Shown: positions 1 to 8,780 of the stretch, one piece after another
Position numbering within the stretch: the stretch's first letter is position 1
How the letters are laid out: every line of letters starts with the position of its first letter
Origin: Thiorhodococcus drewsii AZ1
Lineage (GTDB): Bacteria > Pseudomonadota > Gammaproteobacteria > Chromatiales > Chromatiaceae
Length of the DNA: 64,000 bases
Direction: 5' to 3'
Assembly: GCF_000224065.1 (NCBI RefSeq)
Contig: NZ_AFWT01000019.1
Coordinates: forward strand, 1-64,000
The notes under the pieces: generated by a model
Databases searched by the model: none
The model's input: the letters and a program-made list of their open reading frames with translations, nothing else
What the model was told of the DNA's origin: nothing
Program-made: the position numbers and the translations under genes

Positions 1-139
1 AATGCATCGCAGGTCTGTCGCACCAATTCGCGAACCCTCTCCTCTAGTCCCCTCTCAGCACTTTGTAGCGATACTTGGTAACCCAGACAAAGTGGTACTC
101 AATCCGGAAAACCGTGTGGCTACCGTAGCGATAATCCAT
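1..139 (-). pseudogene. tnpA: IS200/IS605-family TnpA transposase, 5' fragment with frameshift
   Basis: Read leftward from an ATG at 139, the translation begins MDYRYGSHTVFRIEYHFV and continues through the VWVTKYRYKVLRG motif, the N-terminus of the Y1 transposase TnpA. The frame then meets a TAG at 44-46. Shifting frame near position 47 restores the family-like sequence LEERVRELVRQTCDA up to the window edge. This is what loss of one base would produce. The gene is therefore both frameshifted and cut by the window start, so the missing part, including the catalytic tyrosine, cannot be judged. Family assignment is from the motif; inactivity is inferred from the frameshift. Confidence 0.82.
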
Positions 140-204
140 CCTCTCTCCGCTCGTTGCTCCAGGGGCCAGGATCAACCGTAGCAGCGAGAGGGCTGAAGAT
201 GAAA

Positions 205-232
205 TCTGCCCGCCTGAAAGGCGGGGGTTTGA
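205..232. mobile_element. Hairpin at presumed left end of the IS200/IS605-type element
   Basis: CCCGCC at 209-214 pairs with GGCGGG at 220-225 around a TGAAA loop. It lies 70 bases upstream of the tnpA start. IS200/IS605 elements end in subterminal hairpins instead of inverted repeats, so this fits as the left-end recognition hairpin. The exact tip and target tetranucleotide cannot be fixed from one end. Confidence 0.5.
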
Positions 233-246
233 ACCCTAGATATCGA

Positions 247-280
247 AATCAAAATCTTAATTTTAAATGTACTGTACTGA
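247..280. repeat. Solitary copy of an IS4-type element end
   Basis: These 34 bases match 18487-18520, the right end of the complete IS4-family element in this window, with one mismatch (position 255). Sequence diverges right after position 280, the expected outer tip. The rest of the element is absent here because the IS200/IS605-type hairpin and tnpA fragment lie immediately to the left. From 281 to 429 I see no gene or clear signal. Confidence 0.7.
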
Positions 281-429
281 GGTGGTCTGGTTTGGTCATA
301 GTGTTCGGTGCGGGGACGAATCTTTGGGCGATCAAGCAATTTGACTCCGGCCTCGCTCTAAGGGCAAGCCTGCTTCGAGATCCGAATTGCGTCTTGCGAT
401 GTTCTCGGGCGACCCGCGAGTGATCGCGT

Positions 430-2745
430 TCAGCCGGTCGTGGTGCGTCTGACGGGTTGGCTGTCAATCGGGGGCGGCGCTAGCCATGTGGCCAGCTTGG
501 CATAGAACGCTGAGGGGTCGAGCGGCTTGGAGATGAAATCGTTCATGCCCGCTTGCTCGCACAGACTGCGGTCGTCGTCGAAGGCATTGGCCGTCGTGGC
601 GATGATCGGCATTCGATGGCCTAGGGCGCGGATGCGCCGCGTTGCCTCCAAGCCATCCATGACCGGCATCTGTATGTCCATCAGGATCAGATCGAAATCC
701 TGCCGTTCGAGCGCTGAAATGGCCTCCGCTCCCTGGTTGGCGAGCGTGACCTCCAGGTCGAGATGGCTCAGGAGTTCCAATGAGACGAGCTGGTTGATTT
801 CGTTGTCCTCGACCAGAAGCAGTCGACTCCCGGCGCGGATCTGATGCTCCTCTTGGTTCGTGCGTTCGACGACCTGTCGCGTGCCGTGCTTCAGCGGTAG
901 CCTGAACCAAAAACGGCTGCCAGCCCCAAGTTGGCTTTCCGCTCCGACCTTTCCGCTCATCAGCAATGCGAGTCGCTTGCTGATTGCCAACCCCAGACCG
1001 GTCCCCCCGTATTTGCGGGTGGTTTGGGTCTCGGCCTGTTCGAAGGCGTCGAAGATGCGTTGCAAGGCGTCCTCGGCGATGCCTATTCCCGAGTCCTCGA
1101 CTTCGAAGTAGACACGGACCCGCTCCGCGTTCCTGTCTTCCAGTCTGGCGCTCAGTTTGACGTAGCCGTGCTCGGTGAACCGAAGCGCATTGCTGACGAA
1201 GTTGATCAGGATCTGGCTGATTCTCAATGTATCGCCCAGCAGCGGTAGGTCGATCAGTTCGGGGTCGACATCCTGCTCGAATCGGACCTTATTGGAGCGT
1301 GCGCGTTCGGCCATCATGTTGTCGATCTGATCGAGGATGCTCGGGATGTCGACTGCCGTTTCCTCGATCCGGATCTGCTCGGCCTCGATCTTGGAGAAGT
1401 CGAGTATGTCGTTGATAATGCCGAGAAGATGCTTTGCCGCACTCAAGATGCGGCCGATCTTTTCCTGATGCGTGGGTTCTTCTATCTCCCGCTGAAGGAC
1501 ATGAGTAAAGCCCAGGATTGCGTTCATGGGGGTGCGGATCTCGTGCGACATGTTCGCCAGGAACGTGCTTTTGGCTCGGTTCGCCATCTCCGCAGATTCC
1601 TTGGCAACACGCAGATCTTGGGTTTGGGCCGCGACCAGAGTGGCGAGATTGTCTCGATGCTGGGTGAGTTCTTTCGCCGTCTGTCGTAATTGGCGTTGGT
1701 TCTCGCGTAGATCCGATTCGCGGGCCTTGAGCGCGGAGATGTTGGTGGCGACCAGAAGGGCTCCCTCAAGCTTGCCTGATGCGCCGTGGAGGAGGGTTGC
1801 GTTGACCAGATAGGGGATATCCTGTGCCCCGCCGCTGTGGCGGAGCCCGATCTCGACGCTGAGATGGCCGCCCCGAAAGCGAATGGCGTCGATGAGCGAC
1901 GGTCCGCCCGGCAGGTCGGTAGGGAGATCGTCCAGAAGCCGTGCGCCGTCCTCGGCCAGATAGGACTCCAGGGGTGTGCCGAGCACCTCGGTTCTGGCAT
2001 GGCCCAGCTCCCGCTCCAGCACACCATTGACCTTGAGGATGCGACCGTTCTCATCGAGCAGGACGAAGATTTCGGCCATGGTGTCGATGGCCCGTTCCAT
2101 GGCGCTGTTGAGCTGGGAGAGCTCAACCGAGCGCTGCCGCAGCTCGTCTTGTTGCACCTCTTGCCGTTCGATCATGAGATCCAGCGTCTCGGCGCTACGG
2201 ATCAGCTCGGCTTCCAGTGCCTGGTTGGCTTGACGTAGCATCTCCAGCTCATCGGTGAGTTCCCGATCGCCGACCGGTGTCGGGTTCCGTGTGGGTCGCA
2301 GCCAGCGGTCATGAATGACATAGACTGCCTCGCCGACGGCGGCGGCGACTTCGAGCGAGAGGCCCGGCGAGAAGGGCGTGCAGCGGGTGATCTCGGCCGC
2401 GATGCAGTGGATGGGCGGCAACGCGTCATAGGCCGCGCGGGCGGCGGCAATCAGGTGTCCAAGTCCTGCATCGTGGCTGCCGGGATGCGCGGATTCGAGC
2501 GGGATGTCCGAGGCTGAAAGGATTTGGAGTCGGCCTGGCTGGTCGCCTTCAAGCGCATCGATCAGGAGCAGTTCGGGGCTGTCCTCGAAGAGATCCAGCG
2601 TGTCGAGCCCACGGGTTCCGCACTCGATGAGGCGCACCCCGTCCGGCAATTGGTGGCGCTGCAGACTCTGGGCGACCGCCGGTCCGAACCCGTCGTCGCC
2701 GTGCAGCGGATTGCCGAAGCAGAGGATGCGGAGTCGATCAGGCAC
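430..2745 (-). CDS. Hydrogenase-maturation-protease / PAS / hybrid histidine kinase / receiver fusion
   Basis: About 771 residues. From the N-terminus: residues 1-150 are an M52-type hydrogenase maturation protease domain ([13 protein letters not shown] near 10-22, LLLIDALEG with Asp63, SHDAGL with His91); 155-215 look coiled-coil; 215-340 are a PAS domain; the HisKA motif is NMSHEIRTP with His401; the HATPase domain carries DSGIGI and GGTGLGLAI; a C-terminal receiver has LMDIQMP with phospho-acceptor Asp690. The three protease positions correspond to the nickel ligands of E. coli HycI (Asp16, Asp62, His90). I chose the GTG at 2745, which overlaps the stop of the upstream hydrogenase large-subunit gene by 8 bases. 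The frame stays open further upstream, but there it only shadows that gene. No partner transcription factor is encoded nearby. Likely role: signal output of the hydrogenase; whether the protease domain cleaves or only binds is unknown. Confidence 0.85.
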   Translation of the reverse strand: MPDRLRILCFGNPLHGDDGFGPAVAQSLQRHQLPDGVRLIECGTRGLDTLDLFEDSPELLLIDALEGDQPGRLQILSASDIPLESAHPGSHDAGLGHLIAAARAAYDALPPIHCIAAEITRCTPFSPGLSLEVAAAVGEAVYVIHDRWLRPTRNPTPVGDRELTDELEMLRQANQALEAELIRSAETLDLMIERQEVQQDELRQRSVELSQLNSAMERAIDTMAEIFVLLDENGRILKVNGVLERELGHARTEVLGTPLESYLAEDGARLLDDLPTDLPGGPSLIDAIRFRGGHLSVEIGLRHSGGAQDIPYLVNATLLHGASGKLEGALLVATNISALKARESDLRENQRQLRQTAKELTQHRDNLATLVAAQTQDLRVAKESAEMANRAKSTFLANMSHEIRTPMNAILGFTHVLQREIEEPTHQEKIGRILSAAKHLLGIINDILDFSKIEAEQIRIEETAVDIPSILDQIDNMMAERARSNKVRFEQDVDPELIDLPLLGDTLRISQILINFVSNALRFTEHGYVKLSARLEDRNAERVRVYFEVEDSGIGIAEDALQRIFDAFEQAETQTTRKYGGTGLGLAISKRLALLMSGKVGAESQLGAGSRFWFRLPLKHGTRQVVERTNQEEHQIRAGSRLLLVEDNEINQLVSLELLSHLDLEVTLANQGAEAISALERQDFDLILMDIQMPVMDGLEATRRIRALGHRMPIIATTANAFDDDRSLCEQAGMNDFISKPLDPSAFYAKLATWLAPPPIDSQPVRRTTTG

Positions 2746-4255
2746 AGGGGTAGCGTCTTCTGCCGCGTCCGATGAAGTGAACGGTACAGACCAGGCAGGG
2801 ATCGTGCGATCGCACGATATGACCCACCTCGACCGGATCCTCCGGATCCTCGACACGAACCCCGATGAGCGATCGCTCCCAGTGTCCGGGCTGACCGTTG
2901 CTGTCGCGTGGCGAGGCATTCCATGCGGTTGGCGTGACGATCTGGTAGCCGTCGATGACACCGTTCTCGATCCGCATCCAGTGCCCAAGGGCACCGCGTG
3001 CCGCCTCGATCATGCCGTAGCTCTCGCCGTCCGGCCAGTCGCGGATGTTCGGATCCGCGAAGTGTGGTTCGTCCAGCACATCTTTGAGCGCGGTCAGCGT
3101 TTCCCTCATGGCGCGGATGCTCCAAGCCGCGCGGCGCAGTCGCGCGAATTGACGCAGCCAGGTGTTGTCGCCCTCCAGCGCCAGTAGATCCGCGATCAGC
3201 GGGTCTCCGCCGATGCGTAGTTCTGCGAGCGGGCCGGTCTGTACGACCTTGTCGTCGTAGCGCGGGGCTTTGGACCAGGTGTAACGGTCGTTCCCCGGCA
3301 TGTAGTCGGGGATGGTCTCTCCCTGCCAGGGATGGCGACCGCCCGGATAATGCTGGAACCAGCTGTGCCGGACGTGCTCATTGATGCGCGATTGATCGAG
3401 TGATTCAACCTGGCTCTTGTCGGCGTCATAGAAGCCGGGCCGAAAACCGCCGTAGCTACCGTCGGGGAGTGGATTCACGCCGTAGCTGATCAGGTGCCCG
3501 GTGCCGCACCCGAGCTGGTGCAGCCCGACCGAGCGCGCGAAGCGGCAGAATAGCCCGAGTGCGGCGTTTGCGACGGTTGGCGATGACTCCAGCCACTGAA
3601 AGAAGTCCTCGGCCCGTTCGATGGTCAGCCAGTGGTCGAGGTCGTCCCCCAGGACGCAGGTTTCCATCCAGTCGCGCGTCCTTGAAACCAGGTCCTGGGC
3701 CTCGATCAGACGTGTGCCATTGGCCGGCAGGGTGACGCCACCCGGGATCATGAAGCTTGAATGCGGCCATTGTCCGCCGAAGATTGCCACGATCTCCAGT
3801 ACGCGCCGTGTGACCTGCAGACATTCGCGCGCCACACGCCCCTTGAAGGGCGTGAATGATGCGGTGATTGCGTCCGCGAGTGGGTGTTTGGCGTATCTGG
3901 GATGACAGAAGTCGGGTGTGAAGAAGAGAAAGCTCTGGCGCAGATCGCTTTGCAGATTCTCGGCCATCAGGCAGAGGTTGCGGATATGCGCGGCATGGGT
4001 GGGGGGGCGGATGCCGCCGAGTTGTTCGAGCGCGCGGACGGTGGCATAGAGATGGGCGGTTCCGCAGATGCCGCAGACGCGCGGGGTGATGACGAGCGGG
4101 TCGCGCGGCGCGCGGCCGATCAGGATCTGCTCGAATCCCCGATAGAGGGTGCCGATGCAGCGCGCGTCCGCGATGACGTCGTCCTCCAGGTCCACCTGAA
4201 GTTCTAGGTCGCCCTCAACCCGGTTCAGATCGATGTTGACAGTCACGCGAGCCAT
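2738..4255 (-). CDS. [NiFe] hydrogenase large subunit, group 2 (regulatory-type)
   Basis: 505 residues, carrying the Ni-Fe active site. The N-terminal ligand motif [10 protein letters not shown] (Cys61, Cys64) and the C-terminal motif DPCLVCTVH (Cys487, Cys490, His493) are intact. Only 12 residues follow His493. Most catalytic large subunits carry a longer peptide that a protease removes, while regulatory hydrogenases (HoxC/HupV) by family knowledge lack it. The gene starts 3 bases after the small-subunit stop and overlaps the fusion kinase gene, so the three are one transcription unit. Co-encoding with a kinase favours an H2-sensing role (group 2b or 2c). A catalytic uptake role is not excluded. 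Confidence 0.88.
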   Translation of the reverse strand: MARVTVNIDLNRVEGDLELQVDLEDDVIADARCIGTLYRGFEQILIGRAPRDPLVITPRVCGICGTAHLYATVRALEQLGGIRPPTHAAHIRNLCLMAENLQSDLRQSFLFFTPDFCHPRYAKHPLADAITASFTPFKGRVARECLQVTRRVLEIVAIFGGQWPHSSFMIPGGVTLPANGTRLIEAQDLVSRTRDWMETCVLGDDLDHWLTIERAEDFFQWLESSPTVANAALGLFCRFARSVGLHQLGCGTGHLISYGVNPLPDGSYGGFRPGFYDADKSQVESLDQSRINEHVRHSWFQHYPGGRHPWQGETIPDYMPGNDRYTWSKAPRYDDKVVQTGPLAELRIGGDPLIADLLALEGDNTWLRQFARLRRAAWSIRAMRETLTALKDVLDEPHFADPNIRDWPDGESYGMIEAARGALGHWMRIENGVIDGYQIVTPTAWNASPRDSNGQPGHWERSLIGVRVEDPEDPVEVGHIVRSHDPCLVCTVHFIGRGRRRYPCA

Positions 4256-4258
4256 CGT

Positions 4259-5194
4259 TCAAGGCTCCATCTCGCGATTGATGATGCGCTCCGGTGCGGC
4301 CGCCTTGGCCAGGTTCTTGTATGCCATGTACTTGGCGCGCGAGACGCCGAGCGGGAGCATCTTGGGTATGGTGCCGATCTTGGGCGTTTCGAAGAGGTCG
4401 CGATTCGGCGGAAAGGCGGGGGAGACGCAGCCGAAGCAGGGGACGCCCGCGCGCGTCTTGCTGCTGCGTCCGTTCCATAGATCGACATTGCAGGGCGCTG
4501 GGGTCAAGGGTCCCCGGCAGCCGAGGCTGAAGAACATGCAGCCGCGTCCGCCAAGCACATCGTCCTCGGCATCGTATTCGTGATACTCGTTGCGGGTGCA
4601 GCCCTGATGCACCAGGCTGGAGAAGAAGGGGGCGGGGCGATTCAGCTCGTCCAACGGAATTGGCGTCCCTTCGAGCAGCATCGCGAGCACCTTGGTCATG
4701 GTATTCGGATGGGCTGGGCAGCCCGCGACATTGATGACGGGTTGCCCGCCTCGGCTGCGCCAACCCGGGCCTAGAAGGCCGCCAGGGGTTGCTTGCATGA
4801 ATTGCATTCCGGTGCAGTCTGTCGGGTTCGGTGGTGCGGCATGCACTCCACCGAAAGCCGCGCAGGTGCCCATGGCGACGACAGAGCCGGCGATCCCGGC
4901 CAGTTCGCGCACGATCTCGATCTTGGGGCGCGATCGCCAGGTGTCGTAGAGACCGCTGCCCGAAGGGCCGGTCATGAGGCTGCCCTCGATGCAGAGGATA
5001 TCGAGCGGTTCCCTTCCGCTGGTCACGGCATCCAGCACGGACCCGAAACGGGTCTCGGCGGTCAGCGACGGGTGCCAGAGCAACCGCGCTCCGGCATGTT
5101 CCAGCAGGCTTTCGAGGCTAGGTCGTTCCGCGCACAGCAGCGTCATCGAATCGCCGCTACAGGCGCCGGTTTGCATCCACACCAGATTGGCCAT
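4259..5194 (-). CDS. [NiFe] hydrogenase small subunit, group 2, no Tat signal
   Basis: 311 residues. The protein starts directly with the Fe-S domain (MANLVWMQTGACSGDSMTLL) and has no twin-arginine leader and no C-terminal membrane anchor, so it should be cytosolic. This is typical of cyanobacterial HupS and of regulatory HupU/HoxB. Further cysteines for the relay clusters are seen in MGTCAAFGG, VAGCPAHPN, QGCTRNEYHEYD, GCMFFSLGCRGP and CFGCVSPAFP. It is the first gene of the operon. The 299 bases to the divergent Rieske gene (5195-5493) must hold its promoter, but I see no convincing sigma-54 or other site there. Confidence 0.88.
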   Translation of the reverse strand: MANLVWMQTGACSGDSMTLLCAERPSLESLLEHAGARLLWHPSLTAETRFGSVLDAVTSGREPLDILCIEGSLMTGPSGSGLYDTWRSRPKIEIVRELAGIAGSVVAMGTCAAFGGVHAAPPNPTDCTGMQFMQATPGGLLGPGWRSRGGQPVINVAGCPAHPNTMTKVLAMLLEGTPIPLDELNRPAPFFSSLVHQGCTRNEYHEYDAEDDVLGGRGCMFFSLGCRGPLTPAPCNVDLWNGRSSKTRAGVPCFGCVSPAFPPNRDLFETPKIGTIPKMLPLGVSRAKYMAYKNLAKAAAPERIINREMEP

Positions 5195-5493
5195 GGGTTC
5201 TCCCCTTGGAAGCCTGGACCCGGAGGTCTTCGATATTGATATTGTTATACTCGAAGAATCCTCTCCTTGCTGTGACGGGCAAATCGAATCGGGCTGCCTA
5301 CTGCCGGTCCGGCATCAGGCATGGCTTTTCATCTCATCGCGATTCCCTCCGATTGATAAATGTCTGGGTATTTTGGTTGGTTTCTGGCGGAAAATACCTC
5401 TTAACAGCGACGCAGGGTCGCAGATTCAACCATGACCCAAGCGACCGAAGCAGTCGCTCGGTTGGCGTATCTGCTTTGGTCAGGAGTGAATCC

Positions 5494-6087
5494 ATGAACA
5501 CAGAGGTTGAGAACAGAGGAAGGCGGCGTTTATTGGTTGCCGCAACCAGTCTGGTCGGTGCCGTTGGGGTTGGTTACGCCTTGGTACCGTTCGTTCAGTC
5601 CATGAACCCGAGCGCACGAGCAAGGGCCGCAGGTGCTCCGGTCGAGGCCGATATCGGCAAGCTGGAGCCGGGCGCGCTGCTGCGCGTCAAATGGCGCGGC
5701 AAGCCGGTATGGGTCGTCCATCGCACACCCGCGATGCTGGCGGCACTGCCGAGCAACGATCCCAAGCTGGTGGATCCAGAGTCCAGCGTGCCGCAGCAGC
5801 CGAGTTACTGTCAGAATCCGACCCGATCGATCAAGCCGGAGTATCTGGTGGCGATCGGCATCTGTACCCATTTGGGGTGTTCGCCGACCTATCGACCCGA
5901 GGTGGCCCCCGACGATCTGGGCGCCGATTGGAAGGGCGGCTTTTTCTGCCCTTGTCACGGATCGCGTTTCGACCTGGCCGCGCGCGTCTTTAAGGGCGTT
6001 CCGGCCCCGACGAATCTGGTCATTCCGAAGTACACCTATCTGAGCGATACCACCATCCTGATCGGCGAGGATCGCGAAGCCGCCTGA
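5494..6087 (+). CDS. petA: Rieske iron-sulfur protein (ubiquinol-cytochrome c reductase type), orphan
   Basis: 198 residues. An N-terminal RRR followed by a hydrophobic segment (about residues 9-30) is a Tat-type signal anchor. The cluster-binding motifs CTHLGC (Cys127-Cys132) and CPCHGS (Cys152-Cys154, His155) are complete, as in the Rieske subunit of cytochrome bc1, which passes electrons from quinol to cytochrome c1. I chose the ATG at 5494, preceded by AGGAG; the open frame extends upstream without family similarity. Cytochrome b and c1 genes do not follow: the next gene (ubiX) is convergent and ends 9 bases away. The usual petABC operon is therefore absent here, and this may be an extra copy. 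Confidence 0.85.
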   Translation: MNTEVENRGRRRLLVAATSLVGAVGVGYALVPFVQSMNPSARARAAGAPVEADIGKLEPGALLRVKWRGKPVWVVHRTPAMLAALPSNDPKLVDPESSVPQQPSYCQNPTRSIKPEYLVAIGICTHLGCSPTYRPEVAPDDLGADWKGGFFCPCHGSRFDLAARVFKGVPAPTNLVIPKYTYLSDTTILIGEDREAA

Positions 6088-6096
6088 TGGATCAGG

Positions 6097-6744
6097 CTAG
6101 GCGCCCTCCGATGGCGTCTCACTCCCCCAAGGCCGCATGAGTTGGTGCGGCACCCCCAGATGATCCAGAACGCGGGCCACCATGAAATCCACGATGGCCT
6201 CGACACTGGTCGGCTTGTGATAGAAGCCCGGACTGGCCGGCATGATGATCGCGCCCGCCTGGGTGAGTCGCAGCATGTTTTCGAGATGGATGCTGCTGAA
6301 GGGGGTCTCCCGAACCACCAGTAGCAGCGGCCGGCGCTCCTTGAGTGCGACGTCGGCGGCGCGCTCGATCAATGACGAGGAGAGCCCGGCGGCGACGCGT
6401 CCCAGCGTGCCCGAGGTACAGGGGCAGATGACCATGGCGTCGGGCGGATTGCTGCCGCTCGCGACCGGGGCGGTCCATTCTTGGCGTCCGAAGACCCGGA
6501 TGGAGCCGGGTTGGGGGCCGAAATGGGTGCGGAAGAACTGTTCGGCCTCGTTTGGGCGCGAGGGGATTTCGAGGTCGGCCTCCATCTTGAGTACGACCTG
6601 TCCGGCCTGGGAGATCAGCAGATCGACCTGGACGCCCGAGGCCGCCAGACAGTGGATCAGCCGCAGCCCGTATTGGGCACCCGAGGCACCGGTGATGGCG
6701 ACCGTGACCCTGTTGGGCTGGCGCGGATCCTTCATCGATCGCAC
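6097..6744 (-). CDS. ubiX: Flavin prenyltransferase UbiX
   Basis: About 215 residues from the GTG at 6744 (212 from the ATG at 6735, equally possible). The N-terminus VTVAITGASGAQYGLRLI is the FMN-binding signature of the UbiX/Pad1 family. It makes prenyl-FMN, the cofactor of UbiD decarboxylases, in ubiquinone synthesis. The motif PCTSGTLGRVAAGLSSSLIERAADVALKERRPLLLVVRETP is also family-typical. The start follows the mpl stop by 3 bases, so the two are co-transcribed. Confidence 0.92.
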   Translation of the reverse strand: MRSMKDPRQPNRVTVAITGASGAQYGLRLIHCLAASGVQVDLLISQAGQVVLKMEADLEIPSRPNEAEQFFRTHFGPQPGSIRVFGRQEWTAPVASGSNPPDAMVICPCTSGTLGRVAAGLSSSLIERAADVALKERRPLLLVVRETPFSSIHLENMLRLTQAGAIIMPASPGFYHKPTSVEAIVDFMVARVLDHLGVPHQLMRPWGSETPSEGA

Positions 6745-6747
6745 CGT

Positions 6748-8112
6748 TCAGTTGGCCGGTTGGCCCTGCAGCGCATCCAGAAGGCGTTGGTGGATGCCGC
6801 CGAATCCCCCGTTGCTCATCACCAGGATCTGGTCGCCCGGCCGGCTCTCGGCGGCGATGTGCTCGACCGTTGCTTCGATCGAATCCAACACGGTCACGCG
6901 CCCTTGCTGCTCGGCGAAGACGGCGGCCGCGTCCCATCCCAGATCCGGCGGTGCATAGAGAAAGACCTGGTCGGCTTCGGCGAGCGAGGCGGCGAGCTCC
7001 TTGTTGTGGATCCCCAGCCGCATGGTGTTCGAGCGGGGTTCGAGCACGGCCAGGATGCGCTGCTCGCCGACCTGACGGCGCAGACCGTCGAGCGTGGTGG
7101 CGATGGCGGTCGGGTGATGTGCGAAGTCGTCGAAGATTCGAATGCCCCGGACCTCGCCGCACAATTCCATGCGGCGCTTGACCCCCTGGAAACGCCCCAG
7201 CGCATCGATCGCCGTTTCGGGCGGGACGCCGGCATGACGTGCGGCGGCGATGACCGCGAGTGCGTTCTGCACGTTGTGCAGACCCGTCTGTTGCCAGGCG
7301 AGGGTTCCGACCTCCTCGTCCTTGAACAGGACCCGGAATTCGGATCCGTCGGCCTGAACGAGCTCGGCGCTCCAGTCGCCGTCCGGTCCGAATGATTCGC
7401 GTGGTGTCCAGCAGCCCATGCCCAGGACATGATCCAGTGCCGGCGAGCGGCCCGGATGCAGAATCAGTCCGCTGCCCGGAACCGTGCGCACCAGATGATG
7501 GAACTGACGCTGGATCTGCGACAGATCGTCGAAGATGTCGGCGTGATCGAACTCCAGGTTGTTGAGGATCAGGGTCCGGGGACCGTAGTGGACGAACTTG
7601 GAACGCTTATCGAAGAAGGCGGTGTCGTACTCGTCCGCCTCGACCACGAAGAAGGGGGCGGAGCCGAGCCGGGCCGAGAGACCGAAGTCGAGCGGAACAC
7701 CACCGATCAGGAAGCCGGGCTGGAGTCCCGCGTCCTCCAGCACCCAGGCCAGCATGCTGGAGGTGGTGGTCTTGCCGTGGGTCCCGGCGACGGCGAGCAC
7801 CCAGCGTTCGCGCAGCAGGTTGTCGTGCAGCCACTGGGGGCCGGAGCAGTAGCGCAGGTCGCGGTCGAGCATGGCCTCGATGGCCGGGATGCCGCGCTTC
7901 ATGGCATTGCCGACCACCACCACGTCCGGGGCCGGGTCCAGTTGGGAGGCGTCGTAGCCCTCCGTGAGCTTGATTCCCGCCGCCTCCAGCTGGGTGCTCA
8001 TCGGTGGATAGACGTTGGCATCCGAGCCTGTGACCTGGTGGCCTTGTTCGCGCGCCAGCAGGGCGATTCCGCCCATGAAGGTGCCGCAGATTCCGAGGAT
8101 ATGAAGATGCAT
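6748..8112 (-). CDS. mpl: UDP-N-acetylmuramate:L-alanyl-gamma-D-glutamyl-meso-diaminopimelate ligase
   Basis: 454 residues, the normal length. Mpl re-attaches recycled murein tripeptide to UDP-MurNAc in the cytoplasm. The N-terminal nucleotide-binding start MHLHILGICGTFMGGIA, the ATP-binding loop AGTHGKTTTSSML and the Mur-ligase motif FDDFAHHPTAI are all present. The gene is followed closely by ubiX. Confidence 0.93.
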   Translation of the reverse strand: MHLHILGICGTFMGGIALLAREQGHQVTGSDANVYPPMSTQLEAAGIKLTEGYDASQLDPAPDVVVVGNAMKRGIPAIEAMLDRDLRYCSGPQWLHDNLLRERWVLAVAGTHGKTTTSSMLAWVLEDAGLQPGFLIGGVPLDFGLSARLGSAPFFVVEADEYDTAFFDKRSKFVHYGPRTLILNNLEFDHADIFDDLSQIQRQFHHLVRTVPGSGLILHPGRSPALDHVLGMGCWTPRESFGPDGDWSAELVQADGSEFRVLFKDEEVGTLAWQQTGLHNVQNALAVIAAARHAGVPPETAIDALGRFQGVKRRMELCGEVRGIRIFDDFAHHPTAIATTLDGLRRQVGEQRILAVLEPRSNTMRLGIHNKELAASLAEADQVFLYAPPDLGWDAAAVFAEQQGRVTVLDSIEATVEHIAAESRPGDQILVMSNGGFGGIHQRLLDALQGQPAN

Positions 8113-8171
8113 GTCTGGACCTTTACGAGAACCAGTGGGATTCGTGTCTGGGCGGAGCGGGCCGATGAACC

Positions 8172-8687
8172 TCAGGCGCCGCCGAATAGGCTGGTCACGA
8201 GGGTGACGGCGAAGATCTCGAAGGCGATGGCGATGGCTGCGCCCTGGCCGAGCGTGATGCCGAAGCTGTGGCGCAGGATATGTCCGGTGACCACAACCCC
8301 CCAGATGATCAGTCCCAGCAGCAGGAAGGCGCCGAGCGTGGCCAGATCAGTCGTCTCGCTGCCGGTTGGATTGAGGCTGAGCGGAATGAGCGCGATCAGT
8401 CCCAGCAGTGTGCCGCTGCCGAGCAGGGCGGTACCGGATTGGACGAAGCGCTGGGCGAGCCGAAGCTGCTTGAGGGTCAGATAGAGCGCTGTCAGCATCA
8501 GCGCCACCTCGACCAGGCTCTGGAGGAAACCCTCTATCCAGCTCAGTCCGGCGGTCATGCCGACCAACATTCCGACGATGAGGTCGGTGACGAGCACCAT
8601 GGCGAGGAGCACATCGGAGGCCGGCAGGTCCTGCGGCGGGCGGCGGAGCAAGCAGAGCTCAATGAAGAACGTGATCAGGGCTTGCAC
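8172..8687 (-). CDS. Conserved integral membrane protein, function unknown
   Basis: 171 residues with about five hydrophobic segments (roughly 24-48, 50-72, 83-106, 112-137 and 146-170) and no soluble domain. I chose the GTG at 8687. No signature motif is recognised; a Yip1-like arrangement is possible but not shown. It lies between lnt and mpl, all leftward, and may belong to the same unit. Confidence 0.6.
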   Translation of the reverse strand: MQALITFFIELCLLRRPPQDLPASDVLLAMVLVTDLIVGMLVGMTAGLSWIEGFLQSLVEVALMLTALYLTLKQLRLAQRFVQSGTALLGSGTLLGLIALIPLSLNPTGSETTDLATLGAFLLLGLIIWGVVVTGHILRHSFGITLGQGAAIAIAFEIFAVTLVTSLFGGA

Positions 8688-8780
8688 GAGTAGATCCTAC
8701 ACCGGCGAAAGGAGGGACAATGATAACCGCCCACGCCCGGAAAGGGACAATCCGCGTTGTGTTTCACGGGCGGCGGTCGC

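Noticed and set aside
2746-2994. 83-residue N-terminal extension of the protease-kinase fusion
   Set aside because: It reads through the large-subunit gene in another frame and has no family similarity; the GTG at 2745 begins right at the protease domain.
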